Assembly (NCBI GenBank): GCA_012932865.1
Contig: SAXG01000058.1
Location: forward strand, 194,308-258,307
DNA: 64,000 bases
Origin: Amylostereum areolatum
Lineage: Eukaryota > Basidiomycota > Agaricomycetes > Russulales > Stereaceae
Direction of reading: 5' to 3'
This document shows, in pieces, positions 20,685 to 30,900 of the stretch; the stretch's first letter is position 1, and every line of letters starts with the position of its first letter. The position numbers and the translations under genes are program-made. Below the pieces are notes generated by a model that saw nothing but the letters and a program-made list of their open reading frames with translations, was not told the DNA's origin and ran no database searches.

Positions 20685-23600
20685 CTACTCGAGTCCCATC
20701 ATCTCCCTGCAGCGCACAACGCGCTCACGAGGCAGCGCCTTCGTCAGGATGTCGGCCGGCATCTCGTTTGTCCCCACAAACTTGAGAACAATCCGGCCGG
20801 CCTCCACTTCGTCTCGCAGCCAGTAGAAGCGCAGGTCGAGGTGCTTCATGCGTCCATGATGCTCGGGATTCTTTGAGACGTTGATAGACGACTGATTGTC
20901 CGAGTACAGGAGCGAAGCGCCCTCGACTGTGTAGCCAAACTCAGAGAGCAGGTTGCGCATCCAGACGATCTCCTTGCCAGCCTCGACGGCAGCAATGTAC
21001 TCCGCCTCGGTCGTCGACTGTGCGACGAGCGATTGGAGGCGAGAGCTCCAGCTGACAGCGCCAGAACCAATGCGGACGAGATACCCGCCTGTGGAGCGGC
21101 CATTGTCGACGTTTCCGCCGTGGTCCGAGTCTGTGAAGGTGGTGAACAGCTCGGAGTCGTCGGTCGGCCTGTACACGAGCTTCAAGTCCTTCGTGCCCTG
21201 GAGGTACTTGAACAGATGCTGGACGGCGCGCCAATGCTGAGGACCTGGGTCCGAAATGAAGCGGCAGAGATTGGAGACAGTGTAGGCGATGTCTGGACGG
21301 GTCGCAGTCGCGATGTAGAGCAGGGAGCCGACGGCGCTGCCATAGGGCACCTTTTGCATGAATTCGCGCTCAGAAGCGTTCTGGGGCGACATGGCCTTCG
21401 TCAGACGCGAGCCAGGAAGCATAGGCGTGGTGACAGGGTGGCAGTCGGCGTGATTGTAGCGCGCAAGCGTGTCGATGATGTACTGGCGCTGGGAGAGGAA
21501 GAGGGTGCGAAGGGAGCGGTCTCGAGTGATGTGGATGCCAAGGAGGAAGGAGGTGGGGCCGAGGTCTCGCAGCTTGAAGTGCGTGCGAAGAGTGGCGATG
21601 ATCTCGTCGAGAACAGGCTCCGAATTCGACGCCAGGGTGCCGTCGTCGACGAAGACAGGGAGGAGAACGCGCACAGCGTCGCGCTGGAGCACGTAGATTG
21701 ACGCGTCGCTGTAGATGCAGCGGAATCCCATCTTGTCGCACAGGACCTCCATCAGCTTGATCTTCCACAGGCGAGCGGCCTGCTTGAGGCCGTAGATCGA
21801 CTTCTGCAGCTTGCAGACCGCGCCAGGAGGACCCTCCTCGAAGCCTTCAGGCTGCTTCATGTAGACCTCCGCATCGAGGTCGCCATTGATGAAGGCATGG
21901 GAGATGTCGATGGAGCGCAGGTGGAGATCCTCGACGGCGGCGAGGGCGAGGACAGTGCGGATGGCCTGGAACTTGGCAGTGGGAGCGAAGGTCTCGAAGT
22001 AGTCGAAGCCAGGACGCTGGGCAAAGCCCTTCGCGACGACGCGCGCCTTGTAGCGCTCGATGGAGCCGTCCTCCTTGCGCTTGACCTTGAAGACCCAGCG
22101 CGATGCGACGGCGTGCGCGCCAGGGGGAAGGGAAGCGATAGACCAGGTGCCATTGGCTGCATGCGCGTCGAGCTCCTCTCTGCACGCTGCAAGCCACATC
22201 TCCGCGTCTGGACGCTGCATAGCCTGCCTGTAGGAGAGCGGCTCGCCGTCTGCGGATAGAAGGGCAGTCTCCAACGCGGTGTGGATGGCAAAGGCGGCCT
22301 CAGGCGTCTCCTGCGCAGAGTAGACGTCGTCATTCGCCCACGGCTCAGGAGAGTCGCTGTGAGCATCGTCCTCCTCGTCGGATTCGACTGCAGGAAGCGG
22401 CTCGCGCACTTTCGCCTTGGAGGGCACTGGTTGAGGCTGCCAGCTGTTCGATCGCGCCTTGACCACGGCGTCGCGCGTGCTACGGCGCAGAGGACCGGTG
22501 GGCGAGGCGGCGCGCTTCCTCCCTCGAGGAGCAGGCCGCGAAGGACCCGCATGTGGAGAGGGAGGTGCAGGATCGGCTGCAGGCGGCGCAGGAGCGGGAT
22601 CGGCCGCATCCTGATCATGCTCATCAGCAGGCGGAGCTGGAGGCAGATCAGGCTCGTCTTGCTCAGCAGAGGACGAGTCGTCGTCTCCCCCGGCATCCAG
22701 CACCGGCTGAGAGGGAGCAGGCTCCGATGGAGGCGGAGGAGGGAAGAGGGGAGCGGAAGGCGAGGGCAGGAGCGGCTTGTTGAGCCTGGAGCGAGGGAAA
22801 TCGCGCTCATCAAAGTCGGCGCGCTCGCAAATGATGACCTTCTTCGCTATAGGGTCCCAGAACTTCCAGCCTTTGTACCCCTCCGGATACCCGATGAAGG
22901 CGGCCTTCACCATGTGCGGCTGCAGGCCCTTGCGCTTGTCGCGCTGGATATGGACGTATGCGGTGCATCCCCACACGCGCAGACGACTCACATCCGGCTT
23001 GGACCCGTGCCAGAGCTCGAAGGGCGTGGTGTGCGCCTTGATGGCGGCGGTGGGCAGGCGGTTGCGGACGTGGATGTAGGCACTGAGCGCTTCTCCCCAG
23101 AAAGACGCAGGCAGGCCGGACTCCGCAAGCATCGCGGTGACACCCTCCTCAATGGTGCGATTTGCACGCTCCGCCACGCCGTTCTGCTGAGGGCGATTGC
23201 GCGTCGTATGACGGCGCTCGATCCCGTGCAGCGAACAGAACTCGTCCATGTTGCGCCCCATGTACTCGCCCCCCTTGTCGTCCTGCAGCGCGAGCAGCTT
23301 CTCGCCTGTCTGCTTCTCGGCCCACGCTTTGAAGTCCTTGAACGCCTCGTACTGGTCCGACTTCTTGCGAAGCAGGTAGACGGCGTAGAAACGCGAGGCG
23401 GCGTCGATGTAGAGGACCCAGTAGCGATAGCCAGAGGCGGTGCGGACTGGAAGCGGACCGTGCAGGTCAGAGTGGACGAGGGCGAGGCGCTTTGTGTAGA
23501 CGGTGGTAGAGGAGGGGAACGGGTCGGCATGCATCTTGCCAGCGAGGCAGGGCTCGCAGATAGGGTCGGGCTTCTCTAACGAGTTGAAGACGAGACCGGT

Positions 23601-24995
23601 GACGAGATTCTCGCGCACTATGCGCTGGAGACCAGCGTGGTTGAAGTGAGCCAGGCGGCGGTGCCATAGGGACGCGTCGAGCGGCGTAGAGGCGGCGAGC
23701 GCGGCGGATAGGGCGTAGTGCGACGCTGTAGAGGTGGAACCATCGAGATAGGCGGTGTTCGCATCGTTGATCGTTGCAGTGAACCACACAGCGCCGTCCT
23801 TAGCGAAGGAGACGCGGCTCCCCTTGATGGTGACGACGAACGCCTTATGCTTCGCAAGGTAGAGGACAGAGAGGAGATTATTGCGAAGATGGGGAACATG
23901 GAGGACTCTAGTAAACTCGACGGCACCCTGCGCCTTTCCTGCTACAACCGGATTGAACACCACTGAACCGACTCCTGCACTGTACACCGTCTTTCCGTCT
24001 GCGAGGCGAATGGGCGTGCGAAGGGGACGGTAGGAGGCGAAGAAGTGGCGATGCGGGGTCATATGAGACGTGGCGCCGGTGTCTGCATTCCAATCGACGT
24101 CAGCATCGAGCTGCAGCGGCGAGAGGGGGTCGGAAGGAGCGACACTTGCGGATGCAGCGCTGCCAGCGTGTTCGCCAGCAGGATTGAAGCCGTCAGACGA
24201 CGACGAAGCGGCGTTGGCCTTGTCCCCAAGGCGAGAACGCAGGTCCTTGATCTGCTTCTGATAGCAGGTCTTCTCCTCGTGCCCGCTCTTCTTGCAGAAC
24301 GCGCAAGTGAGACGTGGACGCGAGGACTGCCCCTTGGCCTTGCCAGATGCGCCAGACGACGACGCACTGAGCGCAGACGAAGCGTCCGGCTTGAAGAACT
24401 CGGGGTTGCGCTCCCTGTTGGTCTCCTCGCGCACAAACGCGTCCTTGACGCTGTCGGGGTCGAGCTTCTCGAGCAGGAGGAGGGAGGAGACGAAGGAGGA
24501 GTACTCCGAGGGGAGGGCGCGGATGTACGCCATGGTGGTGAGCTCCTTGTCGAGCTCCTCGAGGGTGAGAGACGCAGGGCGAAGGGAACGAATGCGACGC
24601 ATAGCATCGTCGACTCGCGTCGCCATAGCGAGCAGGGACTCGTCCTCCTTCTTGCGGACATTGAAGAGGTCGTCATACGCGTTGAAGCGCGCGCCAGGCG
24701 CCTTCTTGACGTGCAGCGCCTCGAGCTTCGTCCACATAGCAGGGGCGTCGCGCCTAAGGTCGTCCACAGGACCTCGCTGGTCCTTGGAGATGAGGAGGTA
24801 GATGGCACCCCCAGCCTTGGAGCAGATCGAGGTGTACTCCTTGAGGGCGGCAGCAGCAGTATCCGCCGGCTTGGACGTCTCCCCCAGCACTACAGCGTCC
24901 CAGCCCTTGGTCTGGAGCCAGGCCAGAACCTCGTTCGACCAGTCCTTGTAGTTTTGGCCGGTGAGAGCGTCGATTTTGGGGATAGAGTCGGACAT
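20685..24995 (-). CDS. gag-pol: Gag-Pol polyprotein of copia element C2
   Basis: 1436 codons from ATG 24995 (MSDSIPKIDALTG); an in-frame ATG lies 55 codons upstream, but copia Gag proteins usually begin as here. Domains in order: Gag (1-230), CCHC knuckle CAFCKKSGHEEKTC (231-244), protease DTGATSH (about 305), the pre-integrase HRRLAHFNHAG and CEPCLAGK motif, and integrase with Asp-Asp-Glu in HSDLHGP, QDDKGGEY and QQNGVAERANRTIEE. A Ser/Pro/Ala linker follows, then reverse transcriptase (ARVVAKGFAQRPGFDY; catalytic VFVDDG, where most copia elements have YVDD) and RNase H (TDSDHGG, TTEAEY, YSDNQS). All motifs are present without a stop, so it may be active. Confidence 0.95.
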   Translation of the reverse strand: MSDSIPKIDALTGQNYKDWSNEVLAWLQTKGWDAVVLGETSKPADTAAAALKEYTSICSKAGGAIYLLISKDQRGPVDDLRRDAPAMWTKLEALHVKKAPGARFNAYDDLFNVRKKEDESLLAMATRVDDAMRRIRSLRPASLTLEELDKELTTMAYIRALPSEYSSFVSSLLLLEKLDPDSVKDAFVREETNRERNPEFFKPDASSALSASSSGASGKAKGQSSRPRLTCAFCKKSGHEEKTCYQKQIKDLRSRLGDKANAASSSSDGFNPAGEHAGSAASASVAPSDPLSPLQLDADVDWNADTGATSHMTPHRHFFASYRPLRTPIRLADGKTVYSAGVGSVVFNPVVAGKAQGAVEFTRVLHVPHLRNNLLSVLYLAKHKAFVVTIKGSRVSFAKDGAVWFTATINDANTAYLDGSTSTASHYALSAALAASTPLDASLWHRRLAHFNHAGLQRIVRENLVTGLVFNSLEKPDPICEPCLAGKMHADPFPSSTTVYTKRLALVHSDLHGPLPVRTASGYRYWVLYIDAASRFYAVYLLRKKSDQYEAFKDFKAWAEKQTGEKLLALQDDKGGEYMGRNMDEFCSLHGIERRHTTRNRPQQNGVAERANRTIEEGVTAMLAESGLPASFWGEALSAYIHVRNRLPTAAIKAHTTPFELWHGSKPDVSRLRVWGCTAYVHIQRDKRKGLQPHMVKAAFIGYPEGYKGWKFWDPIAKKVIICERADFDERDFPRSRLNKPLLPSPSAPLFPPPPPSEPAPSQPVLDAGGDDDSSSAEQDEPDLPPAPPADEHDQDAADPAPAPPAADPAPPSPHAGPSRPAPRGRKRAASPTGPLRRSTRDAVVKARSNSWQPQPVPSKAKVREPLPAVESDEEDDAHSDSPEPWANDDVYSAQETPEAAFAIHTALETALLSADGEPLSYRQAMQRPDAEMWLAACREELDAHAANGTWSIASLPPGAHAVASRWVFKVKRKEDGSIERYKARVVAKGFAQRPGFDYFETFAPTAKFQAIRTVLALAAVEDLHLRSIDISHAFINGDLDAEVYMKQPEGFEEGPPGAVCKLQKSIYGLKQAARLWKIKLMEVLCDKMGFRCIYSDASIYVLQRDAVRVLLPVFVDDGTLASNSEPVLDEIIATLRTHFKLRDLGPTSFLLGIHITRDRSLRTLFLSQRQYIIDTLARYNHADCHPVTTPMLPGSRLTKAMSPQNASEREFMQKVPYGSAVGSLLYIATATRPDIAYTVSNLCRFISDPGPQHWRAVQHLFKYLQGTKDLKLVYRPTDDSELFTTFTDSDHGGNVDNGRSTGGYLVRIGSGAVSWSSRLQSLVAQSTTEAEYIAAVEAGKEIVWMRNLLSEFGYTVEGASLLYSDNQSSINVSKNPEHHGRMKHLDLRFYWLRDEVEAGRIVLKFVGTNEMPADILTKALPRERVVRCREMMGLE

Positions 24996-25685
24996 AATGA
25001 GGAATTGGAGAGGATATACGCAAAAAGCGACGATTTGGACGAGCAGAGGTTCGAGGGGGCGCCGAGGGCGATGGGATAGGGCGATGGGGGCGGGTACGAC
25101 GGCGATGGGGAGGGTGGATGGTCTAGATGGAGGCCTGAAGAGCGCGTACCGATAGCACAACGCGATGGGAAGCTACACTCGTCCGATCCCAAGGTGAAAA
25201 TTTCTCGAAACAGCCTCCTGCAAACAACGAGCTCCTGAGGGCGAACGGCTTCAGCGACGGCTACCGCGTTTGGCGAGGGGGTAGGTAGGGTGGTAGGGAG
25301 GGCTGACGCGAAGCGAGGTAGCAAACGGTTGAAGGGGCGCTGAGGGCGCCTTTGATGTTTGTGGGAGGAGGAGGAGGAAGCGTCACAGGCTGTGGACGCG
25401 CAGCGACAAAAGCGACGGCCTTGGGGCTTGGCACGAAGTTGGATAGGGAGTAGTAGATGCGGAATATGCAAGGGCGAGGCGAACGGATGAAGGGGCGTTG
25501 CGTGCGCGCTTGATGTTGCGAAATGCGCGCCCTGGAGGATGGGGATGGCGTTGGGAGGCGACGGATGGGTCGTTCGACTTGAAACTCGAGGGCTGGGGCC
25601 TCTAGGGATGGTAGGAGAGGTGTGTAGAAGGACGAGGCGAGGGGGGTGCTGTGAGGCGAGATAAAAGCGATGGATGTTGGCTAGA

Positions 25686-25702
25686 GCGCAGGGCCCATAA
25701 CC
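25686..25702 (-). promoter_or_regulatory. Primer-binding site of C2 (internal initiator tRNA-Met type)
   Basis: The plus strand GCGCAGGGCCCATAACC touches the 5' LTR. It matches the D-stem to anticodon-loop part of eukaryotic initiator tRNA-Met (as I recall the yeast tRNA, one difference in 17). Drosophila copia primes in this way with a tRNA-Met half. Confidence 0.8.
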
Positions 25703-26153
25703 TGTTGAAGTCGCAGTTGAAGGGGCTAGCCAACTAGCTAGGGACGCTCAGAACTGACACAAACAGTGGATTGCTGCAGCACAGAATGAGCGACTGAGAA
25801 ACAAGACAGAAACGAGCAAAGGGCATACCTGCAGCACAGAATGAGCGACTGAGGAGGAGCAGACGCGTGTGGCTGCAGGTAGAGGCCATGGAGCGTGGGA
25901 GGAAACTCGGAATAAGCCGAGAATCGACCTAAAGCGGTAACTAACTCGAAACTGAAGCTAGGGAAGCTAGCTCAGGCTGAACTACAGTAAGTACAGTACA
26001 ATAGCGAACAGTGGGTGAAGTGGAGAGGGCATGTGAGGGTATAGACGCGGAATTAGATGATAATAGGGTGAATGGAGCGGAATAGACGCGAATAGAAGGG
26101 AGATAGAACAGAATAAAGGCGTAGAAATCAGACATAAACGAATATCTTCAACA
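25703..26153 (-). repeat. 5' LTR of C2
   Basis: 451 bp, the promoter-bearing LTR for the minus-strand polyprotein. Its outer end meets the P2 intron at 26154. Confidence 0.95.
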
Positions 26154-26557
26154 CCGGTGAGCCAGCGTCAGCGTCGGAGCAGAGCAAAGCGAGAGATAAA
26201 TGTGCCGCACCTTCTCTTCTTCCTTCTTCTCCTCCTTCTCCTCGGCGGTGGGCGCAGCAGCAGCAGCCGCACCTCCGCTCGAGGCGACGGCACCACCGGA
26301 GGGGACCTGTGCGACGAATGCATAAGTGACGATCGAGAAATAAACGCAATGGAGGGAGGACGCACAGAAGAGAGCTTGGAGATGCCCTCCGCGATCACCG
26401 CGTTGACGTCCTTGCCCTCAAGCTCAGCAATGAGCTTGTCAAGGCATGCATCGTCCGCCTCGATACCGACGGCGCCGAGGACCTTCTTGACATCCGCGGC
26501 GGACGGCAAAGCGTTGCTGCCGGTTTGGAGGAGCAGGTATGCAGCGATACGGCGCAT
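26154..26557 (-). pseudogene. RPP2: 60S acidic ribosomal protein P2 gene, separated from its last exon by C2
   Basis: P2 forms part of the ribosomal stalk that recruits elongation factors. Exon 1 is 26557-26366 (64 codons: [53 protein letters not shown]). A 59-bp intron follows (26365-26307, GTGCGT..CAG). Exon 2 is 26306-26211, 32 codons ([10 protein letters not shown], Ala-rich hinge, [11 protein letters not shown]). Next comes an intron start (GTGCGG at 26210) with a branch-like GCTGACG near 26170, then C2. The invariant last exon (ESDDDMGFGLFD in the family) is absent both here and beyond C2 at 20214. If not spliced, the frame ends at TGA in the LTR after about 20 foreign residues. Start choice: the usual length and sequence of P2. 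Confidence 0.9.
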
Positions 26558-27153
26558 CTGCGGCCGTGGCTCGGGCACAAGCAGACGTTTAAGGTGACCT
26601 ACGGTCAAGGGCTCCCCTGTACCAGCCAATGAGACACGTCAAGTAACAGCCAAGCAAACAACGTACCTCTGGGGAGAATTTTGAGGACCTCCAGGTCGAG
26701 GTCGACCCTCGTGCAGACGACCAGTGAACGAGGCGTCTGTGATCTCGCCCCGACGGGAAGTGACCCAACACGCTCGAGGCAGATCCAGGTTTGAAGAGGG
26801 GAGGGGGGGAAGGAAACCTCAGAGGAGAAGTTGGGCATCCTGCACCTTGCACCCAGGACAGTTGGCGACATTGGCGACAGCGGTGCAGTCCTTGTCAGTG
26901 GGGGACTCAGTGGAGGTGGAGAAGGGGGAGTTCACGGTGCAAACACCTCAAATTATAGGGATCCCGGTAAGCACCACGGGTGACGAACAAGGCGCGACGA
27001 TATCGGGGGAGCGGGGTGAACGAGCCTGAGGAAGGATGGGAGTGCAGTTGAACTTAAAACGCGCTTCAATGCTGGTGGTCACGTGACACTCATTGTATAA
27101 CTATGTACACCGTCGACGTGTTGACTCCATTCCTTCATCCACCCTCGTTCACC
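26558..27153. other. Upstream region of P2 and of the small gene at 27154, no supported gene
   Basis: A GTACGTTG..GGTACAG intron-like segment at about 26633-26677 on the minus strand could be a 5'-UTR intron of P2, common for ribosomal protein genes. Other frames lack recognisable motifs. Confidence 0.35.
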
Positions 27154-27808
27154 ATGGAACAACATCTTCCCTTGACCAGCCCCCCTTCACGATATGCCTA
27201 CAACATCTACAGTCGCATCAGCCACTACCCTCGCGCATCCGTTAGGAGCAAGTACGCGTACATCACGACGCCAGGTCCGTGTCCAACCTCCTCCCATCTT
27301 ACCTAGAACTTACCCGAATCTCGCTAGATACAGACCCCGAGGATGAAGTCGACCAGTACCTGAACGACCATGTGCCGTTCTTTGGTGTGTTGCTACTTGT
27401 CTCTATCTGACTGTCTTGCTGACCTCAATGACAGAGGACCTCGACCACGCGTACTCACTCCTTCGGGATGAATTGGTGGCGAGCGTCGAGTGCTAACGCA
27501 AAGTAGAGAAGGACCTCCTCAAGTTCCAGCGTGCCCACGAGACTGCTGAGCGGGACCGGAACTATTGGAAGAAGGCGGCCTTCTACCTCGCTCGGTATTA
27601 CACCGATGCCCAGCACGCTAACGACGAGATTCTCACCACGATGAAAGAGTTGAACCCAGCGGGGCCTCTCGATGCAGAGGTCGATGCAGCCCAGGTATGT
27701 TTGATAATCTGTCTTCCAATTTCATTCCTGACCATAATCCTTTAGCAGAGTGTTGTGGAACAGCCTGAGGCTGCTGGCTCCGAACGTCGCCGTGTGAGTG
27801 ACGACTAG
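27154..27808 (+). CDS. Small spliced gene of unknown function, with an in-frame TAA
   Basis: ATG 27154 (MEQHLPLTSPPSRYAYN). Exons 27154-27274, 27328-27384, 27435-27694 and 27749-27808 join in frame through GT..AG introns of 50-54 bp, ending at TAG 27806. The product would be an acidic, helix-rich protein (DLDHAYSLLRDEL; KDLLKFQRAHETAERDRNYW; FYLARYYTDAQHANDEI), probably a coiled coil. Exon 3 contains TAA at 27494-27496 in the same frame. Either a 33-bp intron (27476-27508, with CTAAC branch) removes it, or the gene is dead. Basidiomycetes have a family of such small coiled-coil proteins of unknown role. Confidence 0.55.
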
Positions 27809-27969
27809 GGTGCTGATCAACCTAATACTTTCCTACATCCAACACTCCCTGTCGTCACGATAGCCATATGTGTTGCAATTGAAATATATCGATTATACAG
27901 TAATCCTGCTCTTTGTCTGAGTGAACAGTGGTTATTTCACCCAAGAACGTACTCACATTAAAGAGCTCT
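27809..27969. other. Convergent intergenic gap
   Basis: 161 bp between the 3' ends of the small gene (+) and the transposase gene (-). It contains AT-rich sequence around AATATATCGATTATAC that could serve 3'-end formation. Confidence 0.35.
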
Positions 27970-30900
27970 TCAGTTTAGCTCACCGTCCAGATCATCCATG
28001 TCCGAATCTTGGCCGTTTGATATCTCCTCGTCGGGTGTGGATTCGCCGTCGGACTCATACTGTTCGTCAGAGGGTAGGTCGTCGTCGTCGTCGTCGTCGT
28101 CTGATGAAGCGGGATGACTTTGATCGCCGGGGACGTCACCATCGGTATCTTCATCGTCGTCGAAGGTCATAACACTATCAAATCCGGGTGCGACACTCCC
28201 TCCCCGTCCTCCATCTTCACCGTCTTTGCTCCACCGGGAGTACGTGTGCCCGATTCCCAAGCCCCAATGGTTGCACATGAGGATGTCACGGTCAACAAAG
28301 CTGTAAAGAAAGTCAACGCTGATTATCGACCAGTGAATTGCGTGGCTCACCGTGTAACGTAGTAGCCCTTCCAATCATCACCGTCCTTCACTATTTCCAA
28401 CAACCCTTCTCCATCGGCATATTTTGGTCCTTTGAAAAAGTTGGGTACGACGTGGCTCCCACGTAGGATTGTTGCGGGGTCAATAAACCCGAGGGAATCG
28501 TCGTCGAACGTGTCCGAGAAAGACAGACTTTCAAGAGTCGAATCATCCCAAGCATTTCCACCTGGGAACGAATGCTGTTCGTACCACCGGACCCAGACAA
28601 GGTCAACACGCCTCGAGCTATAGTCCACCCGATTCGTGTGGCAGTATATGACATTCGCGTGGAATATGCCTAGCACACGGCCATAGCAGTGCGGGCCATA
28701 CCACGACGTGTCGCCTTCATCCTGATTGTGAGACGCCAGACACATGATGTTGGGGCGAGCCGATTCCGAGCCGATTACATCTTGATCCCTTCGCACGTCG
28801 TAGGTGGTATAGTGTACGGTCATATAGGAGTGTTTGTATAGTCGGTTGCCCTTGATAATAATGTCACTCGTGGCTGGCGGGTTGGCTTGTGTGTCCTGAG
28901 ACATCGTATTGGCCACGCCGCCATTTGTGGTGGCTCGTTCGCGTTCCGATGCGTGCATATCGGAGACGCGTGCAAGGAGATGCTCATAGAGTTTTCGCAA
29001 GAAGCCCTGCATGCGTGGAAGATCAGTGTTTGGGGTCTTACTGGAGTATACGAGAAAGTTTACCTTCATTGCAGGATCCAGGGCATGCTTTTGGTAGTGT
29101 AGGGGCAGGTCGATTGGATGGTTTTCCGTCTTTCCGATTCCATACCTCGCGGATATGTCTTCGGTCATTTGCGAGACGAGCTCGTTGAGCTCGCGGCGCG
29201 CCCGTTGAATTGCGCGGATTTGGCATTGGCGTCGATCAATCCGAACGATTTGAAGGATGAAATTTTTCTTGTTCGTTTGTTTGTACACGGCCTTGTTCCA
29301 CCGGTGCGACAGCTCAACCTGAAATCATATTAGAAACCGATGTTGGTAGGTAATCGGGTGAACGTACCCATCCAGAGGAATACGACTCCGTTGTTCCTGT
29401 CCAGACAACGAAGAAGGGTACATCACCCAAACTATGAGTCTTGACCGTGTTCAAGTTCAGGCCCTTGGTAAGCTTGCCATGGATGTAGCAACTGTGACGG
29501 CAACAGGGTGAGAACCCTCGATGCTAGTCGGCTGTTTGATTAGTACAATGGTATCGTACGGCGTGCATGAACAAGGGGCCACACACCGTGGTGTCTGCCT
29601 TTTTCTGCGCCTTTTTGACCTGCCGGCGAATGCGTGCATCATATTCACGGGTAAGTTCCGTGGTTGCGTATTTGTCGCATACATTTCTTTTGAAATCCCG
29701 AAGTGCACGCCCAACGTCCTTGGTGACCGCGCGAAGGATCTCTACCGTTTTATCAGTATGAAGACGCAGTTTGGCCAGCCCGTGCCAATGCCCTGCCAGG
29801 AAAAGAAGACGGAGTAGACGGCAGTTGTCCGCAGGCTGAGGAAGGAGGCCTTTGAAAGCTGGAATAGCGCACTATGGGCAATTTAAGGTAAGATGTTATG
29901 GTTTGTACAACGAGCGATACGACATGAACTAACCTGCAGAATATCTTCATAGTCACGAGCAGCCAACTGTCGGAGGTCAGACACATTGTTTGAGAATTTC
30001 CGGATTGTGTCTCGGCCGAAGACTGGCATTGCACGATATCTATCCAAGTTGCATGGTCAGTCACCATGATAGAGCCGAGTCAATGAATAGACCAACCGGC
30101 AATCCAGCTCATGCAGACGATCAGGCCTGTTATGTTCCACCAGGCGAAGCAGATGTATGAACAGCGATTTCCACACGCCGAGCTCGAAGTCATGGAGGAT
30201 GTCGGGGGTGAGGATAGCATTGATATTGAAGCCCAACGGCCCCAGCCGCGATGAAAAGGCATTCTATGGGAGTGTCAGTATCCCCAATGGAACCGTAAGA
30301 CGAACAGCCTATTAACATTCGTAGCTACCCATGACTTGGGCTGAAGAAGCCTCTCCACAGCCACGCTCGCAACTCCCTGTTGTTTTTCGTATATGAGTTT
30401 CCGAGCCTTGCGACTGCTTTCCAGTGATCTTCCCCATCGATGCGTTGCTGGCGCACTCGAAAATTCATGTCCTGTACCGTTCCGAGCTTGTGGGTATCAA
30501 CCATCCGCACATAGCAACGGGGACATGGGCATTGTCCCTTGTTGTGCACTGAGGCGAGCATGACCCTGTGAGATGGGATGGTGAGCGGGCTGGCGGAGGA
30601 TCAAATTCCGAGTCTACTAACCTTTCAGGATAATCCGCCGAGTATGTGAACATTCTTGGGTAGAACCGGCGTGACACGCCGTCAGGACAGAGGATCACAA
30701 TGCCATGATGATAAGCCTCAACGAACTCGTCGTCGAGGATGATCTCCCACTGTGCATGGTAGAGTTCACGTCGGCAGTGAGCCATGAACGCGGAGTTTTC
30801 AGGGTTAGGCCAGCCAGCCTCGTCCGTGGCAAATTCCTTGAAACTGTCGGGAAACTACGGTAACATGTTAGATTGCACATCTAATACAGAGGTAGAAAAA

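Larger units (their letters stand above)
20215..26153 (-). mobile_element. Full-length Ty1/copia element C2
   Basis: 5939 bp, two 451-bp LTRs that look identical by eye, a primer-binding site, one intact polyprotein frame and a polypurine tract (CACGGGGGAG on the minus strand, next to the 3' LTR). Intact coding and identical LTRs suggest recent insertion. Its flanks (GATGT left, CCGGT right) are not a target duplication. On the right it lies in an intron of the ribosomal P2 gene. Confidence 0.96.

Noticed and set aside
20953..25079. Several plus-strand frames of 220-430 codons opposite the copia polyprotein (and the same in C1)
   Set aside because: Antisense shadows of a strongly biased, intact coding frame. 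Nothing suggests a separate gene.
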